DNA of 64,000 nt from Sphingomonas sp. YR710. Its GTDB lineage: Bacteria; Pseudomonadota; Alphaproteobacteria; Sphingomonadales; Sphingomonadaceae. The stretch lies in the NCBI RefSeq assembly GCF_900101455.1, contig NZ_FMZJ01000020.1:1-64000 (forward strand). The letters are read 5' to 3'. The position numbers and the translations under genes are program-made. The notes beneath the pieces are model-generated. The model was not told the origin of the DNA and made no database searches. It was given only the letters and a program-made list of their open reading frames with translations. This document shows, one piece after another, positions 35,569 through 45,924 of the stretch. The stretch's first letter is position 1. Each line of letters opens with the position of its first letter.

Positions 35569-38094
35569 TCAGGCCAGCGTCATGCCGGCCATGCGCAGCG
35601 TCTCGCTTCCTTGCAGGAAGAATCGGGTGCTGATCGCATTCGAAAGTTCCCCCAGCATGTTTTCGAGGCTCAGAACCGCGGCTGCGGTCAGCGTCTCGGC
35701 ATTGGCGAGCCGGATGTCCGAAGCGATCTTGAACGAACTCAGCACATGCGCTTCGGATATACCGTCGTCGCGCAGCGAAGGCAGCGCATCGAGATGCGCG
35801 CGGATACGATCCATCTGGTAGGCGAGCGACCGCGGATTGAACGGATCAAGCGCGATCAGATCTCGCACGGGTTCGAGCGCGAGCCCGGTCAGGTAGCGCG
35901 CGCGATAACTGATCTGGCTGTCGTTGAGATCGAGCAAAGTCGTCAGATCGTCCGCCGAAGCGTCCTTGCGCGCGAAGCTGCGCAGCAGGCGGCACACCGT
36001 CTGCGCGCGTTCGATGCGGCGGCCCATATCGTGAAAGCGCCAGCCCGCCGTTCGTCCCATATTTTCCGCCGCCAGGCCCGCCAGCGCCGAAAAACGTTCC
36101 TGCAGCGCCACCGCGCGGGCCAGGGTCGCCTCGGCATCTTCCGAGACGGCCGGGGGCAAGGGCATGTCGATCAGTCGCCACACGTCTGCCGACAGGCGAT
36201 CGCGGATACCGGCGGCGATCGCCCGCGCGCTGCGCATCATGCTGGTGACGCTGGCGGGGCCGTCGCCATCGAGGCCGGCCAAAGCCAGATCCCTCAGATC
36301 GTGAGTCTCGCCACCGGCTTCACCGACTTCGTCATCGTCGTCGTCCTCAACATCTGCGGGCGGCTCGACGCTCGCCGCGCCCGAGGAGATCAGCAGCGCC
36401 CCAAGCCGATCGAGCGTAAGCGGAAATAAAGCCGCCCCGCCATCGGCGACAATGCTGCCGCCCAGCGTCGCGCGGACCAGCCGCAAGGTCGATTCGCCGC
36501 GCTCGAGATAACGCCCTAGCCAATAGAGATTGTCGGCCGCCCGGCTGGGCAACGTGCCGGGGTTACGTCGGATCGGCACCTTCTGCGGCAGCAGCGACAC
36601 GGGCTCGACCGGCCTGCGATTGACCACGCAGACGTCGGCCGAAAACGCGCCTTCGCCCATCACCGTCGCGCGCGAATCGGATTGATCACCGAGCCGCGCG
36701 AACCCGCCCGGCATCACCGTCCACGCGCCGCTGGCATCGCGCGCCGCGAATACGCGGATCGTGAACGGCCGCGGCACCAGCATGCCATCCTGCACCGACG
36801 GGGTGGTCGACAGATGGACGACCTCCTGCCCTACATAATCCTGCGGGCGCCGACGCATATCCGCCAGCAATGCAGTTCGTCCTGCGAGCGTCAGCGCAGA
36901 TCCCATGATCGGCCGTCCGCCCGGCAGGCCAATCGGTGTTTCGCTGAATGCCGGCGCGATCAGCATTTCGTCGAGCCGCGCCTCGACCTCGGCGCGCGGC
37001 CGGTCCTGACCGCACCACCAGGTCGCGATATTGGGCATCCTGAGCGGTTCGCCGAGCAGGCGCCGCGACAGCATCGGAAAGAAGGCCGCCATCGCATTGG
37101 CTTCTACCACACCGGCGCCCGGCGCATTGGCGATCACCGCCTGCCCGGCGGCCATCACGTCCATCAAGCCAGGAACGCCAATGCCCGATCCGGCATCGAA
37201 CGCCAGCGGATCGAGAAAGCGCGAATCGATGCGGCGCCACAAGGCGTCGACCCGCTTGAGTCCTTCGATCGTGCGCACGAACAAGCCGTCTTCACGGACC
37301 GCGAGGTCACTCCCCTCGACAAGCAGCAGGCCCAGATAGCGCGCGAGATGAGCCTGTTCGGGATAGCTCTGGTTATAGCGCCCCGGCGTCAGCAGCCCGA
37401 TCCGCGGTTCCGCCCGGCGACACGCCGCCGACAGCCCCTCGCGGAACGAAGAAAAGAAGGGCGCTAGCCGTTCGACATGCAATTTGGTCTGGAGAGAGCC
37501 CATCACCCGGCTCGCGGCGAGCCGATTTTCAAGCGCGTACCCCGCCCCCACCGGCGCGCGAACATGGTCGTCGAGAATGCGCCACTCGCCATCGGGATCG
37601 CGGCCAAGATCGGCAGCATAGATGTGGAGGCGATGGCCACCCGGCGGCTTGATCCCGATCTGCGATCGCCAATAAGCGCGGCTCCCGGTTACCAACGCCG
37701 CCGGCAGGGCCCCACTCGCGACCAACCGTTGCTCCCCGAAAATGTCATCGAGCAGCCGTTCGAGCAGTTCGGCGCGCTGCGCGATCCCGACCGCGATTTC
37801 GCTCCATTCGTCCTCGCCGATCAGCACCGGCACCGCCGACAACGGCCAGGGCCGCTCCTGGCTCTCACCAGGAAGACGAAAGGCCGTGCCGAGTTCCTCG
37901 ACCTGCCGGGCCATCCGCGCCTGCAGGATGTCCAGACGACCGTCAGTAAGCTGTCCAATCCCGTCGAACAGTCGGTGCCACCATCTGGCGCCACGGCCGA
38001 CATCGCCCCTCAGCGTATCCGCCGCGCCAGCCGCCGCGATATAGGATTGCATCCAGCCTTCACCAAGGCTGGGCATTCCTGGCAGTTCCGCCAT
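35569..38094 (-). CDS. Circularly permuted ATP-grasp fused to alpha-E domain
   Basis: An 841-residue fusion. Residues about 1-480 form the circularly permuted ATP-grasp (COG2308-type) amide-forming ligase, with 'LLTPGRYNQSYPEQAHLARY' and 'PGGFARLGDQSDSR'. Residues about 505-841 are an alpha-E (COG2307) helical domain beginning 'SRAADNLYWLGRYLERGEST', with an acidic 'DVEDDDDDEVGEAG' insert early in it. ATP-grasp and alpha-E are separate proteins in many genomes. ATG 38094 has GGGGGA upstream; ATG 38109 is in frame. It is 7-22 bases after the transglutaminase-DUF2126 gene. Confidence 0.88.
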   Translation of the reverse strand: MAELPGMPSLGEGWMQSYIAAAGAADTLRGDVGRGARWWHRLFDGIGQLTDGRLDILQARMARQVEELGTAFRLPGESQERPWPLSAVPVLIGEDEWSEIAVGIAQRAELLERLLDDIFGEQRLVASGALPAALVTGSRAYWRSQIGIKPPGGHRLHIYAADLGRDPDGEWRILDDHVRAPVGAGYALENRLAASRVMGSLQTKLHVERLAPFFSSFREGLSAACRRAEPRIGLLTPGRYNQSYPEQAHLARYLGLLLVEGSDLAVREDGLFVRTIEGLKRVDALWRRIDSRFLDPLAFDAGSGIGVPGLMDVMAAGQAVIANAPGAGVVEANAMAAFFPMLSRRLLGEPLRMPNIATWWCGQDRPRAEVEARLDEMLIAPAFSETPIGLPGGRPIMGSALTLAGRTALLADMRRRPQDYVGQEVVHLSTTPSVQDGMLVPRPFTIRVFAARDASGAWTVMPGGFARLGDQSDSRATVMGEGAFSADVCVVNRRPVEPVSLLPQKVPIRRNPGTLPSRAADNLYWLGRYLERGESTLRLVRATLGGSIVADGGAALFPLTLDRLGALLISSGAASVEPPADVEDDDDDEVGEAGGETHDLRDLALAGLDGDGPASVTSMMRSARAIAAGIRDRLSADVWRLIDMPLPPAVSEDAEATLARAVALQERFSALAGLAAENMGRTAGWRFHDMGRRIERAQTVCRLLRSFARKDASADDLTTLLDLNDSQISYRARYLTGLALEPVRDLIALDPFNPRSLAYQMDRIRAHLDALPSLRDDGISEAHVLSSFKIASDIRLANAETLTAAAVLSLENMLGELSNAISTRFFLQGSETLRMAGMTLA

Positions 38095-38116
38095 CAATTC
38101 CCCCGACATGGCGATG

Positions 38117-41100
38117 CTACAGATTCGGTGGTGCGCGAAGATCTAAGGTCATCGGAAATTCACTGGCCCTCTCCATCAACGGCATATCGACCGGCCCCGG
38201 CGTATGGCCATGGCCCTGGAAACGGGCCCGCCGCCGTGCCTCTGCCTCCAGATCATTGACCGGCATCGTATCATAGTTGCGGCCGCCCGGATGCGCGACA
38301 TGATAGACGCAGCCGCCAAGCGACCGCCCGTTCCATTTGTCGAGCAGATCGAAGGTCAACGGCGCATTGGGCTCCAACTGCGGATGCAGGCAGTTGGCCG
38401 GTTTCCAAGCCTTGTAGCGCACGCCGCCAATCGCTTCGCCCGGCACGCCGGTTGGCGTCATCGGCACCGCACGGCCGTTGACGGCCACGATATGCCGGCC
38501 GGGCACCAGCCCGGACGCCTTGACCTGGAGCCGCTCGGTCGAACTGTCGACATGGCGGACGGTACCACCGATGGCGCCGGTTTCGCCGAGCACATGCCAC
38601 GGCTCCAGCGCATGAGCGATTTCCAGCGTGACGCCTCCCGCCGAGACACTGCCATGGATCGGAAAGCGGAACTGCCGTTGCGCCTCGAACCATGCCGGGT
38701 CGAATTCATATCCGGCATGGCGCAGATCGCCGAGCACCTCCAGAAAATCCGCCCACACGAAATGCGGCAACAGGAAACGATCGTGAAGCGCCGTGCCCCA
38801 GCGCACCAGCCCGCCTCTTTGCGGCTCGCGCCAGAACCAGGCGGTCAGCGCACGCACCAGCAATTGCTGGGCAAGGCTCATCTTCGCTTCGGGGGGCATT
38901 TCAAAGCCACGGAATTCGAGCAGGCCAAGCCGCCCGGTGGGCCCGTCAGGCGAGAACATCTTATCGATGCAGATCTCGGTCCGATGGGTGTTGCCGGTCA
39001 CATCGACCAGCAGGTTGCGAAACAGCCGATCGACCACCCAGGGGGGCGGTGCATCGCCTTCACCGGGGGCCGGCACCTGCGCCATCGCGATTTCGAGTTC
39101 GTACAGCCCGTCATGCCGCGCCTCGTCGATCCGCGGCGCCTGACTCGTCGGGCCGATGAAGAGTCCCGAGAACAAATAGCTGAGCGCAGGATGCCGCTGC
39201 CAGTAGAGCACGAAGCTCTTGAGCATGTCCGGCCGACGGATGAAGGGCGAATCGTTGACCGACTGACCGCCGAGCACGAGATGATTGCCGCCACCGGTCC
39301 CGATCGCGCGGCCATCGACCATGAACTTGTCGGCGGTGAGGCCGGTCTCACGCGCCAGATCGTAAACACCGGTGGTGATGTCGACGGTCTCGGCCCAACT
39401 CGATGCGGGATGGACATTGACCTCGATCACACCCGGATCGGGCGTGACCTTGAGCACCTGCAATCGCGGATCGGGCGGCGGGCCATAGCCTTCGATGCGT
39501 ACCGGGATGCGCGTACGTGCGGCAGTCGTCTCGATTTCGGCGACCAGTTCCAGATAATCTTCGAGCCGTTCGGTCGGCGGCAGGAACACCGCGATATGAT
39601 CGCCGCGCGCCTCGCTGGTCATCGCGGTGCGCACCGCGCCTTCGATCGCGAACTGCTCCTGCCGGCCCTGCGCCACATGGCCCGACGCGGGCACCGCGAT
39701 CGGCTCCGGCCGCGCCTGACGCGATTCGGTGGTCTGCTGGTAGAAGTCGGGCAGCGGCTCGCGCGGTTCGGTTGTGTCGCGGGCATGCAGATACGGATAA
39801 TCCGACGGCGGCACGAACGGCAGCGAGCCGAGCGGCAATCGATAGCCGAGCGCCGAATCACCAGGCACAACGAACAGTTTGCCGCGCCGTACCCGCCAGC
39901 GTTCGGACCGCCAGCCACCGCGCCCCACCCGCTGCTGCTGGGCGTTCCAGCGCTGGATCGGCAGCACATAGCCGACGGCCTTGCTCAGACCGCGTTCGAA
40001 TGCGCGCACCATCCGCTCGCGCTGTTCGGGATCGTCGATCTTGGGATCGGTCGGATCGACATTTTCGGGAAGCTGCGCTTCCTTCACCGCCCATTCGATG
40101 CCGTCTTCATAAGCGGCCTGGACCATATCGCCGCCGACACCCAGGGATTCGGCGATTTCGGTCAGGAAGTCGGACGCATCGGTTTCCGTCACCTTAAGCC
40201 GGCCATCTCCGCCCGCGATCAGGCTCGCGTCGCGCCATACCGGCACGCCATCGCGCCGCCAGTAGATCGAATAGCCCCAGCGCGGCAGGCTTTCGCCCGG
40301 ATACCATTTGCCCTGGCCATGGTGGAGCATGCCGCCGGGCGCAAAACGATCGCGCAGCTTGCGGATCAGCCGGTCGGCATAGAGCGCCTTGGTCGGGCCG
40401 ACGGCGCCGCCATTCCATTCGTCAGCTTCGGGATCGTCGAGCGCCACGAAGGTCGGCTCGCCACCGGTCGTCAGCCGTACATCCTGCGCGCGCAGATCGG
40501 CATCGACCTTCTCACCGAGCGCATTCAGCGCTTCCCAGCGGGCGTCGGTGAACGGCTTGGTGATGCGCACCGCCTCGGCGATCCGCTGTACCGTCATCTC
40601 GAAGTGAAAATCGACATGGCTCGGCTCGAGCACCGCGCCTTCGATCGGCGTGGCCGATCGATAATGCGGGGTCGCCGCCAGCGGAATATGGCCTTCGCCC
40701 GCGAACATGCCCGACGTCGCATCGAGCGCCACCCAGCCCGCGCCGGGGACATAGAGTTCGGCCCAGGCATGGAGATCGCACACATCCTGCGCGACACCCT
40801 TCGGCCCGTCGATCGGGACGATATCCGGCGTAAGCTGGATCGAATAGCCCGACACGAAGCGTGCGGCAAAACCCAGCCGACGAGCGACCTGCACCAGCAA
40901 CCAGGCCGAATCGCGACAGCTGCCGGTACCGACGTCGAGAGTCTGTTCGGGCGTCTGCACACCAGGCTCCATGCGGATGACATAGCCGACGCGCTGGTTG
41001 ACCGCGACATTGAGGTCGACGAGAAAATCGATCGTCCGGGTGGTGACGCCCTCGAACTGCGCCAGGAACGCCTCGAACAAAGGCCCCTGCGGCTCCAGAT

Positions 41101-41452
41101 CGAAATAGGCCGCCAGATCGGTCTCGAGATCGGGCGCATAAGTGAACGGGAATTGCTCGGCATAGCTTTCGACGAAGAAGTCGAACGGATTGACCACCAC
41201 CAGATCGGCGATCAGATCGACCGTCACCGAAAATTCGTTGCTCCGCTCCGGAAACACGATCCGCGCCAGCCAGTTGCCGTGCGGATCCTGCTGCCAGTTG
41301 ATGAAGTGATTTTCGGGCGTGATGCGCAGCGAATAATTGTTCACCGCCGTCCGGCTGTGCGCCGCCGGACGCAAGCGAATGACCTGCGGCCCCAGCAGGA
41401 CCGGGCGATCATATTTATAGGCGGTCTTATGGTGAAGGGCGGCCTGAATCAT
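38117..41452 (-). CDS. Transglutaminase-DUF2126 fusion protein
   Basis: A 1111-residue protein. The N-terminal part (about 1-290) is a transglutaminase with beta domain and catalytic domain: Cys in '[17 protein letters not shown]', His in '[11 protein letters not shown]', Asp in 'WVALDATSG'. The remaining 800 residues are DUF2126, with conserved stretches such as '[20 protein letters not shown]' and '[12 protein letters not shown]', recalling GCS2-like carboxylate-amine ligases. No signal peptide; cytoplasmic. First gene of the operon with the ATP-grasp/alpha-E and second transglutaminase genes. Confidence 0.9.
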   Translation of the reverse strand: MIQAALHHKTAYKYDRPVLLGPQVIRLRPAAHSRTAVNNYSLRITPENHFINWQQDPHGNWLARIVFPERSNEFSVTVDLIADLVVVNPFDFFVESYAEQFPFTYAPDLETDLAAYFDLEPQGPLFEAFLAQFEGVTTRTIDFLVDLNVAVNQRVGYVIRMEPGVQTPEQTLDVGTGSCRDSAWLLVQVARRLGFAARFVSGYSIQLTPDIVPIDGPKGVAQDVCDLHAWAELYVPGAGWVALDATSGMFAGEGHIPLAATPHYRSATPIEGAVLEPSHVDFHFEMTVQRIAEAVRITKPFTDARWEALNALGEKVDADLRAQDVRLTTGGEPTFVALDDPEADEWNGGAVGPTKALYADRLIRKLRDRFAPGGMLHHGQGKWYPGESLPRWGYSIYWRRDGVPVWRDASLIAGGDGRLKVTETDASDFLTEIAESLGVGGDMVQAAYEDGIEWAVKEAQLPENVDPTDPKIDDPEQRERMVRAFERGLSKAVGYVLPIQRWNAQQQRVGRGGWRSERWRVRRGKLFVVPGDSALGYRLPLGSLPFVPPSDYPYLHARDTTEPREPLPDFYQQTTESRQARPEPIAVPASGHVAQGRQEQFAIEGAVRTAMTSEARGDHIAVFLPPTERLEDYLELVAEIETTAARTRIPVRIEGYGPPPDPRLQVLKVTPDPGVIEVNVHPASSWAETVDITTGVYDLARETGLTADKFMVDGRAIGTGGGNHLVLGGQSVNDSPFIRRPDMLKSFVLYWQRHPALSYLFSGLFIGPTSQAPRIDEARHDGLYELEIAMAQVPAPGEGDAPPPWVVDRLFRNLLVDVTGNTHRTEICIDKMFSPDGPTGRLGLLEFRGFEMPPEAKMSLAQQLLVRALTAWFWREPQRGGLVRWGTALHDRFLLPHFVWADFLEVLGDLRHAGYEFDPAWFEAQRQFRFPIHGSVSAGGVTLEIAHALEPWHVLGETGAIGGTVRHVDSSTERLQVKASGLVPGRHIVAVNGRAVPMTPTGVPGEAIGGVRYKAWKPANCLHPQLEPNAPLTFDLLDKWNGRSLGGCVYHVAHPGGRNYDTMPVNDLEAEARRRARFQGHGHTPGPVDMPLMERASEFPMTLDLRAPPNL

Positions 41453-41527
41453 AACCGAAAGGAATGCAGCATCCGGTTGTGCGGTGCAATATTATTCGCA
41501 GAAACGATTCCGGAACAATGGCCAGTT

Positions 41528-42127
41528 CTATCCCGCGAACGGAGATACAATTGCGATAGCGCGATCGACATAGTCGGCCTTCTGTCCGACCGGGGCGACA
41601 TAGTGGATCGCTGCTTCGGCGTCCGCGCGGGAGGCGCCGCGCATCAGCATCCACGCGGCCAGATATTGCGAGGACAGGCAGCCGCCGGCCGTCGCCACAT
41701 TGCCGTTCGCGACAAAGGGCGCGTCGATGACGTCGACACCGGCCGCAATCATCCAGGGTTTGGTCGTCAGATCGGTGCAGGCCGGCAGCGATCCGATCAG
41801 GCCCAGCTTCGCAAGGATCAGCGTCCCCGAACATTGTGCGCCGATCAGTTGCCGCGCGGGATCGAGGCGGATCTGCGCCATCAGGCCGGCATCCTCGACG
41901 ATCTCGCGCGTCTTTGCGCCGCTGCCAATGATGACGGCATCGGCCTCCGCCGCGAAGGCCAGCGCCATTTGACGCTCGATCGTGACACCGTTCATCGACG
42001 TCACCTGTTCGGTCGGACAAGTGATGTGCGCCTGCCAGCCCTTCGCACGCATCCGGTTCAGGATCGCCGAGGCGACAAACGAATCGAGTTCGTTGAAGCC
42101 GTCGAACGTCAGGATTGCGATCTGCAT
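41528..42127 (-). CDS. DJ-1/PfpI family protein
   Basis: A 199-residue DJ-1/PfpI-fold protein. The nucleophile-elbow Cys is in 'LIGAQCSGTLILAKLG', and a Glu-like partner is expected near 'TFDGFNELDSFVAS'. Members act as glyoxalases, chaperones, isonitrile hydratases or transcriptional co-factors; this one has no HTH. The start at 42127 follows the lysE-type stop by two bases (TGA-CC-ATG), so the two are cotranscribed. Confidence 0.85.
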   Translation of the reverse strand: MQIAILTFDGFNELDSFVASAILNRMRAKGWQAHITCPTEQVTSMNGVTIERQMALAFAAEADAVIIGSGAKTREIVEDAGLMAQIRLDPARQLIGAQCSGTLILAKLGLIGSLPACTDLTTKPWMIAAGVDVIDAPFVANGNVATAGGCLSSQYLAAWMLMRGASRADAEAAIHYVAPVGQKADYVDRAIAIVSPFAG

Positions 42128-42129
42128 GG

Positions 42130-42738
42130 TCAGCCTTTCACCGTCCCGATCAACCCTGGCAGCAGCGATGCGACAAGCAGCAATGCCATGCCGATGTTGA
42201 AGCCGCGCAACAGCGACGGTCGCGCGATCAGATGGCGAACGGCCAGGCCGCCCCCCGCCCACAGCATGATGCAGGGAATGCCGCATATCGCGAGGATGAA
42301 CGCCACGATCGTCACGTCGGTGATGAGATGCTCGGGCCGCGAGAAACTCGTCGCGGCGCCCAGCGTCATCGCCCAGGCCTTGGGGTTGACCCATTGGAAG
42401 GCCGCCGCGTCGAGGAAGGTCAACGGCTTCGCGCGCTCCCCACCGCCACCGACACCGGACGAGGTCGCGATCCGCCACGCCAGATAGAGCAGATAGGCCG
42501 ACGATACGATGTGCAGCACGGTATAAAGCCACGGCGCCCGCGCGACGATCCCCGCGAGCCCGAGCCCGAACAGCAGCACCATCACCACGCAGCCGATACT
42601 GATGCCGAAGATGTGCGGCAGGGTACGCCGGAAGCCGAAGGTCGCGCCCGACGAGAGCAGCATCATGTTATTCGGCCCCGGCGTCACGGTCGACACCACG
42701 CAGAACGAGGTCAGGGCCACCAATATGTCCGGCGTCAT
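42130..42738 (-). CDS. LysE/RhtB family amino acid exporter
   Basis: A 202-residue membrane protein with about six hydrophobic segments; the N-terminus carries the family pattern 'TPGPNNMMLLSSGATFGFRR'. The LysE/RhtB family exports amino acids and related metabolites. It is divergent from a MocR-type regulator, with palindromic elements between, which suggests control by that regulator. The DJ-1 gene follows. Confidence 0.88.
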   Translation of the reverse strand: MTPDILVALTSFCVVSTVTPGPNNMMLLSSGATFGFRRTLPHIFGISIGCVVMVLLFGLGLAGIVARAPWLYTVLHIVSSAYLLYLAWRIATSSGVGGGGERAKPLTFLDAAAFQWVNPKAWAMTLGAATSFSRPEHLITDVTIVAFILAICGIPCIMLWAGGGLAVRHLIARPSLLRGFNIGMALLLVASLLPGLIGTVKG

Positions 42739-42920
42739 CGGCCCAGATCCATAGCCAGCGCATATTCAGCTGTGACAATCGCATCTCGACCATGCTGCCG
42801 GACCGCCGCCCGATCTTCGCGAATTCCCGCGGCAAGTGCGACACCTGCGAACCCGAGCAGCAGGAAGGTGGCGATAGATATGGACCGAAATTCTCTCATG
42901 ACCCGACTCATTCGCTATAT

Positions 42921-42983
42921 TGACAATGCCGAAATGTACGGCAATGTGTCACAAGTCAAAACCAATATTGTCACCATGACAAT
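42921..42983. promoter_or_regulatory. Candidate operators between lysE-type gene and MocR gene
   Basis: ATTGTCA at 42967-42973 and TGACAAT at 42977-42983 form a palindrome with a 3-base centre. A third copy, TGACAAT, lies at 42921-42927. TGCCG/CGGCA nearby form another small palindrome (42927-42943). TTGACA at 42920-42925 could also be a -35 element. MocR regulators typically bind repeated half-sites next to the divergent target, so autoregulation and lysE control are plausible. No footprint evidence. Confidence 0.5.
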
Positions 42984-43015
42984 TGATGCGCGCACCGCCG
43001 AAGGATCTCGATCGA

Positions 43016-44377
43016 ATGTGGACCCCCGCCTTGCTGGACGATGCCGATACGGTGACGGGCCGGCTGGTCAGCGCATTGCGGCGCGATATTGCCGAAGGTC
43101 GATTGAGCCCAGGTACGAAATTGCCACCCCACCGCGAATTGGCACACCGATTGGGTATCGGCATCGGCACGGTGACGGCGAGCTATGCCGAGGCGGCCCG
43201 GCAGGGGCTGCTGACCGCGCAGGTCGGGCGCGGCAGTTTCGTGGCCGAAGCGGCCGCCCTGCCGGCCGGCCCGATCCTGATGGGCCAGAATATCCCGCCG
43301 CTTGCCCCCAGCGCCCGCCGCTTTTCCGCCACGCTCACCAAGCTGCGCAACCGGGCCGATCTGACCGATCAGCTCACCTATGCGCCCGCCGCGGGCCACG
43401 ATACGCATCGGCGGCTCGGCGCAATCTGGCTGCGGCAGACGAGCGGGATGGACGCCGCCGATCCGAAGCGGTTGATCGTGACGACCGGCGCCCAGCAGGC
43501 GATGACCCTGGCGGTCGACACATTATGCCGGCCCGGCGATACGATCGTCACCGAAGCGGCGACCTATTTCGGCATCCGATCGATCGCGCAGGCCGGCGGC
43601 TACAAGGTTCGCGGGCTGGCGATGGATCAGGAAGGGCTGCTGCCCGATGCGCTGGAGCGCGCCGCGGCGCAGGGCGCGCGGGTGCTTTACACCTTGCCGA
43701 CCCTCCAAAATCCCACCGGCCGGACGATGAGCGCCGCCCGCCGCGCCGATATCGCCGGCATCGCCCGCAAATATGGCCTGTGGATCATCGAGGACGACAT
43801 CTATTCGGCCTTCGCGCTGGGCAATAGCCCGCCCCCGCTCAGCCTCCATGCGCCCGAGCGAAGCTTCTATATCAACGGCACGTCGAAGGCGCTCGCCCCG
43901 GGCCTGCGCACCGGATATCTGCTGGTGCCCGATGCCGATCATCTCGAACGCGTCCTGCGGCTGATCCGGGCGCGCATATATGCTCCGGCGACGATGGGCG
44001 CGATGATTGCCAGCCAGTGGATCGAGGACGGATCGGCGGCGGAGATCGTCTCAGAGATGCAGGCGGAAATGCAGCAGCGCGGCGCAATTGCCCGACGCAT
44101 GCTGGGCGACGTGATGGAATTGCCTGCCGACCCGCGTTGCCCGCATATCTGGCTGCCGATGCCTGAACTGGCCGCCGAACGCATGGCAGCGCGGGCATTG
44201 CGCGCGGGCGTCGAGGTTACGCCGCCCTCGGCCCCGGTTGTCGACCCCGATCTGATTTCGGGCGTGCGTGTGTGCGTCGGCGCGATCGCCGATCACCGGC
44301 AAGTGGAAAGCGCCCTGCGGATAATCGCAATGTCAATGACCAGCGAAGTATCCGACCGGGTGGAAGCCGTGGTTTAA
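43016..44377 (+). CDS. MocR/PdxR-type transcriptional regulator
   Basis: A 453-residue regulator. Residues about 10-75 form a GntR-type winged helix ('DIAEGRLSPGTKLPPHRELA' then 'GTVTASYAEAARQGLL'). Residues about 90-445 are a class I aminotransferase-like domain with the PLP lysine in 'YINGTSKALAPGLRTGYLL'. MocR proteins sense PLP or PLP-amino acid adducts. ATG 43016 gives the usual start; an ATG at 42986 is in frame. pdxH follows on the same strand after about 65 bases, and an exporter gene lies divergently. Confidence 0.9.
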   Translation: MWTPALLDDADTVTGRLVSALRRDIAEGRLSPGTKLPPHRELAHRLGIGIGTVTASYAEAARQGLLTAQVGRGSFVAEAAALPAGPILMGQNIPPLAPSARRFSATLTKLRNRADLTDQLTYAPAAGHDTHRRLGAIWLRQTSGMDAADPKRLIVTTGAQQAMTLAVDTLCRPGDTIVTEAATYFGIRSIAQAGGYKVRGLAMDQEGLLPDALERAAAQGARVLYTLPTLQNPTGRTMSAARRADIAGIARKYGLWIIEDDIYSAFALGNSPPPLSLHAPERSFYINGTSKALAPGLRTGYLLVPDADHLERVLRLIRARIYAPATMGAMIASQWIEDGSAAEIVSEMQAEMQQRGAIARRMLGDVMELPADPRCPHIWLPMPELAAERMAARALRAGVEVTPPSAPVVDPDLISGVRVCVGAIADHRQVESALRIIAMSMTSEVSDRVEAVV

Positions 44378-44441
44378 TGTATATATCTGGAATCGGCGGA
44401 AACGCCTTTCGGATGTCTCCACTTCTGTGCAGAGCCAAGCC

Positions 44442-45020
44442 ATGACCATGTCCCCCTTCGATCTCTTCACCGGCTGGTTCGCCGAAGCCCGTGATTCCGA
44501 AACCAACGATTCGAACGCGATGGCGCTCGCAACCGTGGACGCAGACGGGCGGCCGTCGGTGCGCATGGTGCTGCTGAAGGGGCATGACGCGCGCGGATTC
44601 GTCTTCTACACCAATCTGGAAGGCCGAAAGGCGCAGGACATCGCCGCCAATCCCGCCGTAGCCTTGCTATTCCATTGGAAATCGCTGCGCCGTCAGGTGC
44701 GGATCGAAGGAAGCGTCTCCCCGGTCACCGATGCGGAGGGCGACGCCTATTTCGCCAGCCGCGCCCGTGACTCGCAGATCGGCGCCTGGGCCTCGGATCA
44801 ATCCCGCCCGCTGCCCGATCGCGCGACCTTCGAACGACGATTCGAAGCGATGCAGGCGCGATTCGACGGGAAGGATGTGCCCCGACCGCCGCATTGGTCC
44901 GGCTTCCGGGTGGTGCCGGATCGGATCGAATTCTGGCAGGATCGCGCGCACCGGCTGCACGAGCGCCGGCTGTTCACCCGAACGGCGGATGGCTGGAACG
45001 AAGGGCTGCTCTATCCATGA
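44442..45020 (+). CDS. pdxH: Pyridoxamine 5'-phosphate oxidase PdxH
   Basis: A 192-residue FMN enzyme that oxidises pyridoxine/pyridoxamine 5'-phosphate to PLP. Conserved FMN and substrate segments are 'PSVRMVLLKGHDARGFVFYT', 'NPAVALLFHWKSLRRQVRIE', 'RPPHWSGFRVVPDRIEFWQ' and the C-terminal 'RLHERRLFTR'. The start is ATG 44442 (a GTG at 44427 and an ATG at 44448 are in frame). It follows the MocR/PdxR-type regulator and is followed within a few bases by a CDF transporter gene. Confidence 0.95.
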   Translation: MTMSPFDLFTGWFAEARDSETNDSNAMALATVDADGRPSVRMVLLKGHDARGFVFYTNLEGRKAQDIAANPAVALLFHWKSLRRQVRIEGSVSPVTDAEGDAYFASRARDSQIGAWASDQSRPLPDRATFERRFEAMQARFDGKDVPRPPHWSGFRVVPDRIEFWQDRAHRLHERRLFTRTADGWNEGLLYP

Positions 45021-45021
45021 C

Positions 45022-45924
45022 GTGGCGGCCCGCGTGAACGGCGCATCCAATATCCGCGCGGCTTCGGCGTCGGTCTCCGTCGCCGCGATCCTGTTCGCGT
45101 TCAAGACCTATGCCTTCTGGGATACCGGTTCGGCGGCGATGCTGGGATCGCTCGCCGATACCGGGCTCGACATGATGGCATCGGTGGTGACGCTATACAG
45201 CGTTCATCTGGCCGCGCGGCCGGCCGATCACCAGCACCGGTTCGGACATGGCAAGGCCGAGGCGATCGCCGCCTTGTTCCAGGTGATCCTGATCAGCCTG
45301 GCGGCGTTCGGCATCGCCGTCCATGCGCTTCAGCAGGTTCTGACCGGCGCATCCACCACCGGCGCCGAATCGGGCATCCTTGTCTCGATCCTTGCGCTGC
45401 TGCTGACACTCGCGCTGTTATCCTATCAGCGGCGGGTGATCGCGCGGACCGGATCGATCGCGATCCGCACCGATCAGGTCCACTATCAGAGCGACCTCCT
45501 GCTCAACATCGCAGTCATCGCCGCGCTTGTGCTCGATCATTTGTTAGGGTTGCGCGGCGCCGACGCACTGTTCGGCATCGGGATCGCCGCCTACCTGCTG
45601 TACCGCGCGCTCCAGGCCTCGCACGAGGCGATCGATCAGCTGATGGACAAGGAGTGGCCGGAGGATCGCCGCTGCGCCTTCCTCGAAGTGGCCAACACCC
45701 ATCCCGAATTGCAGGGCATCCACGACCTGCGCACCCGCACCTCGGGCGACCGCGACTTCGTGCAGTTCCACGCTTGGGTCGATCCGGCGATGACGGTCGG
45801 CGCGGCGCATCGCGTGATGGATGAAATCGAAGCCAAATTGGGGATCGTCTTTCCCGGCGTGGAAATCATCATCCACCCCGATCCGGCGGGACATATCGAC
45901 AAGGATCTGGACCAGAGCATATGA
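45022..45924 (+). CDS. Cation diffusion facilitator (FieF-like) transporter
   Basis: A 300-residue CDF transporter with about six membrane helices and a C-terminal cytoplasmic metal domain. Metal-site motifs are 'SLADTGLDMMASV' and 'VHYQSDLLLNIAV'; the 'RPADHQHRFGHGKAEA' loop is the DHxHxxGHG-type zinc/iron signature. It exports divalent cations (zinc or ferrous iron). No ATG precedes the first helix, so GTG 45022 or GTG 45034 must be the start; 45022 begins one base after the pdxH stop. Its stop overlaps the phzF start (ATGA). Confidence 0.85.
   Translation: MAARVNGASNIRAASASVSVAAILFAFKTYAFWDTGSAAMLGSLADTGLDMMASVVTLYSVHLAARPADHQHRFGHGKAEAIAALFQVILISLAAFGIAVHALQQVLTGASTTGAESGILVSILALLLTLALLSYQRRVIARTGSIAIRTDQVHYQSDLLLNIAVIAALVLDHLLGLRGADALFGIGIAAYLLYRALQASHEAIDQLMDKEWPEDRRCAFLEVANTHPELQGIHDLRTRTSGDRDFVQFHAWVDPAMTVGAAHRVMDEIEAKLGIVFPGVEIIIHPDPAGHIDKDLDQSI

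Noticed and set aside
38204-42487. Plus-strand open frame of 1427 codons opposite the transglutaminase genes
   Set aside because: It lies antisense to three genes with intact catalytic motifs; its product is Arg/His-rich with no recognisable family, an artefact of codon bias.
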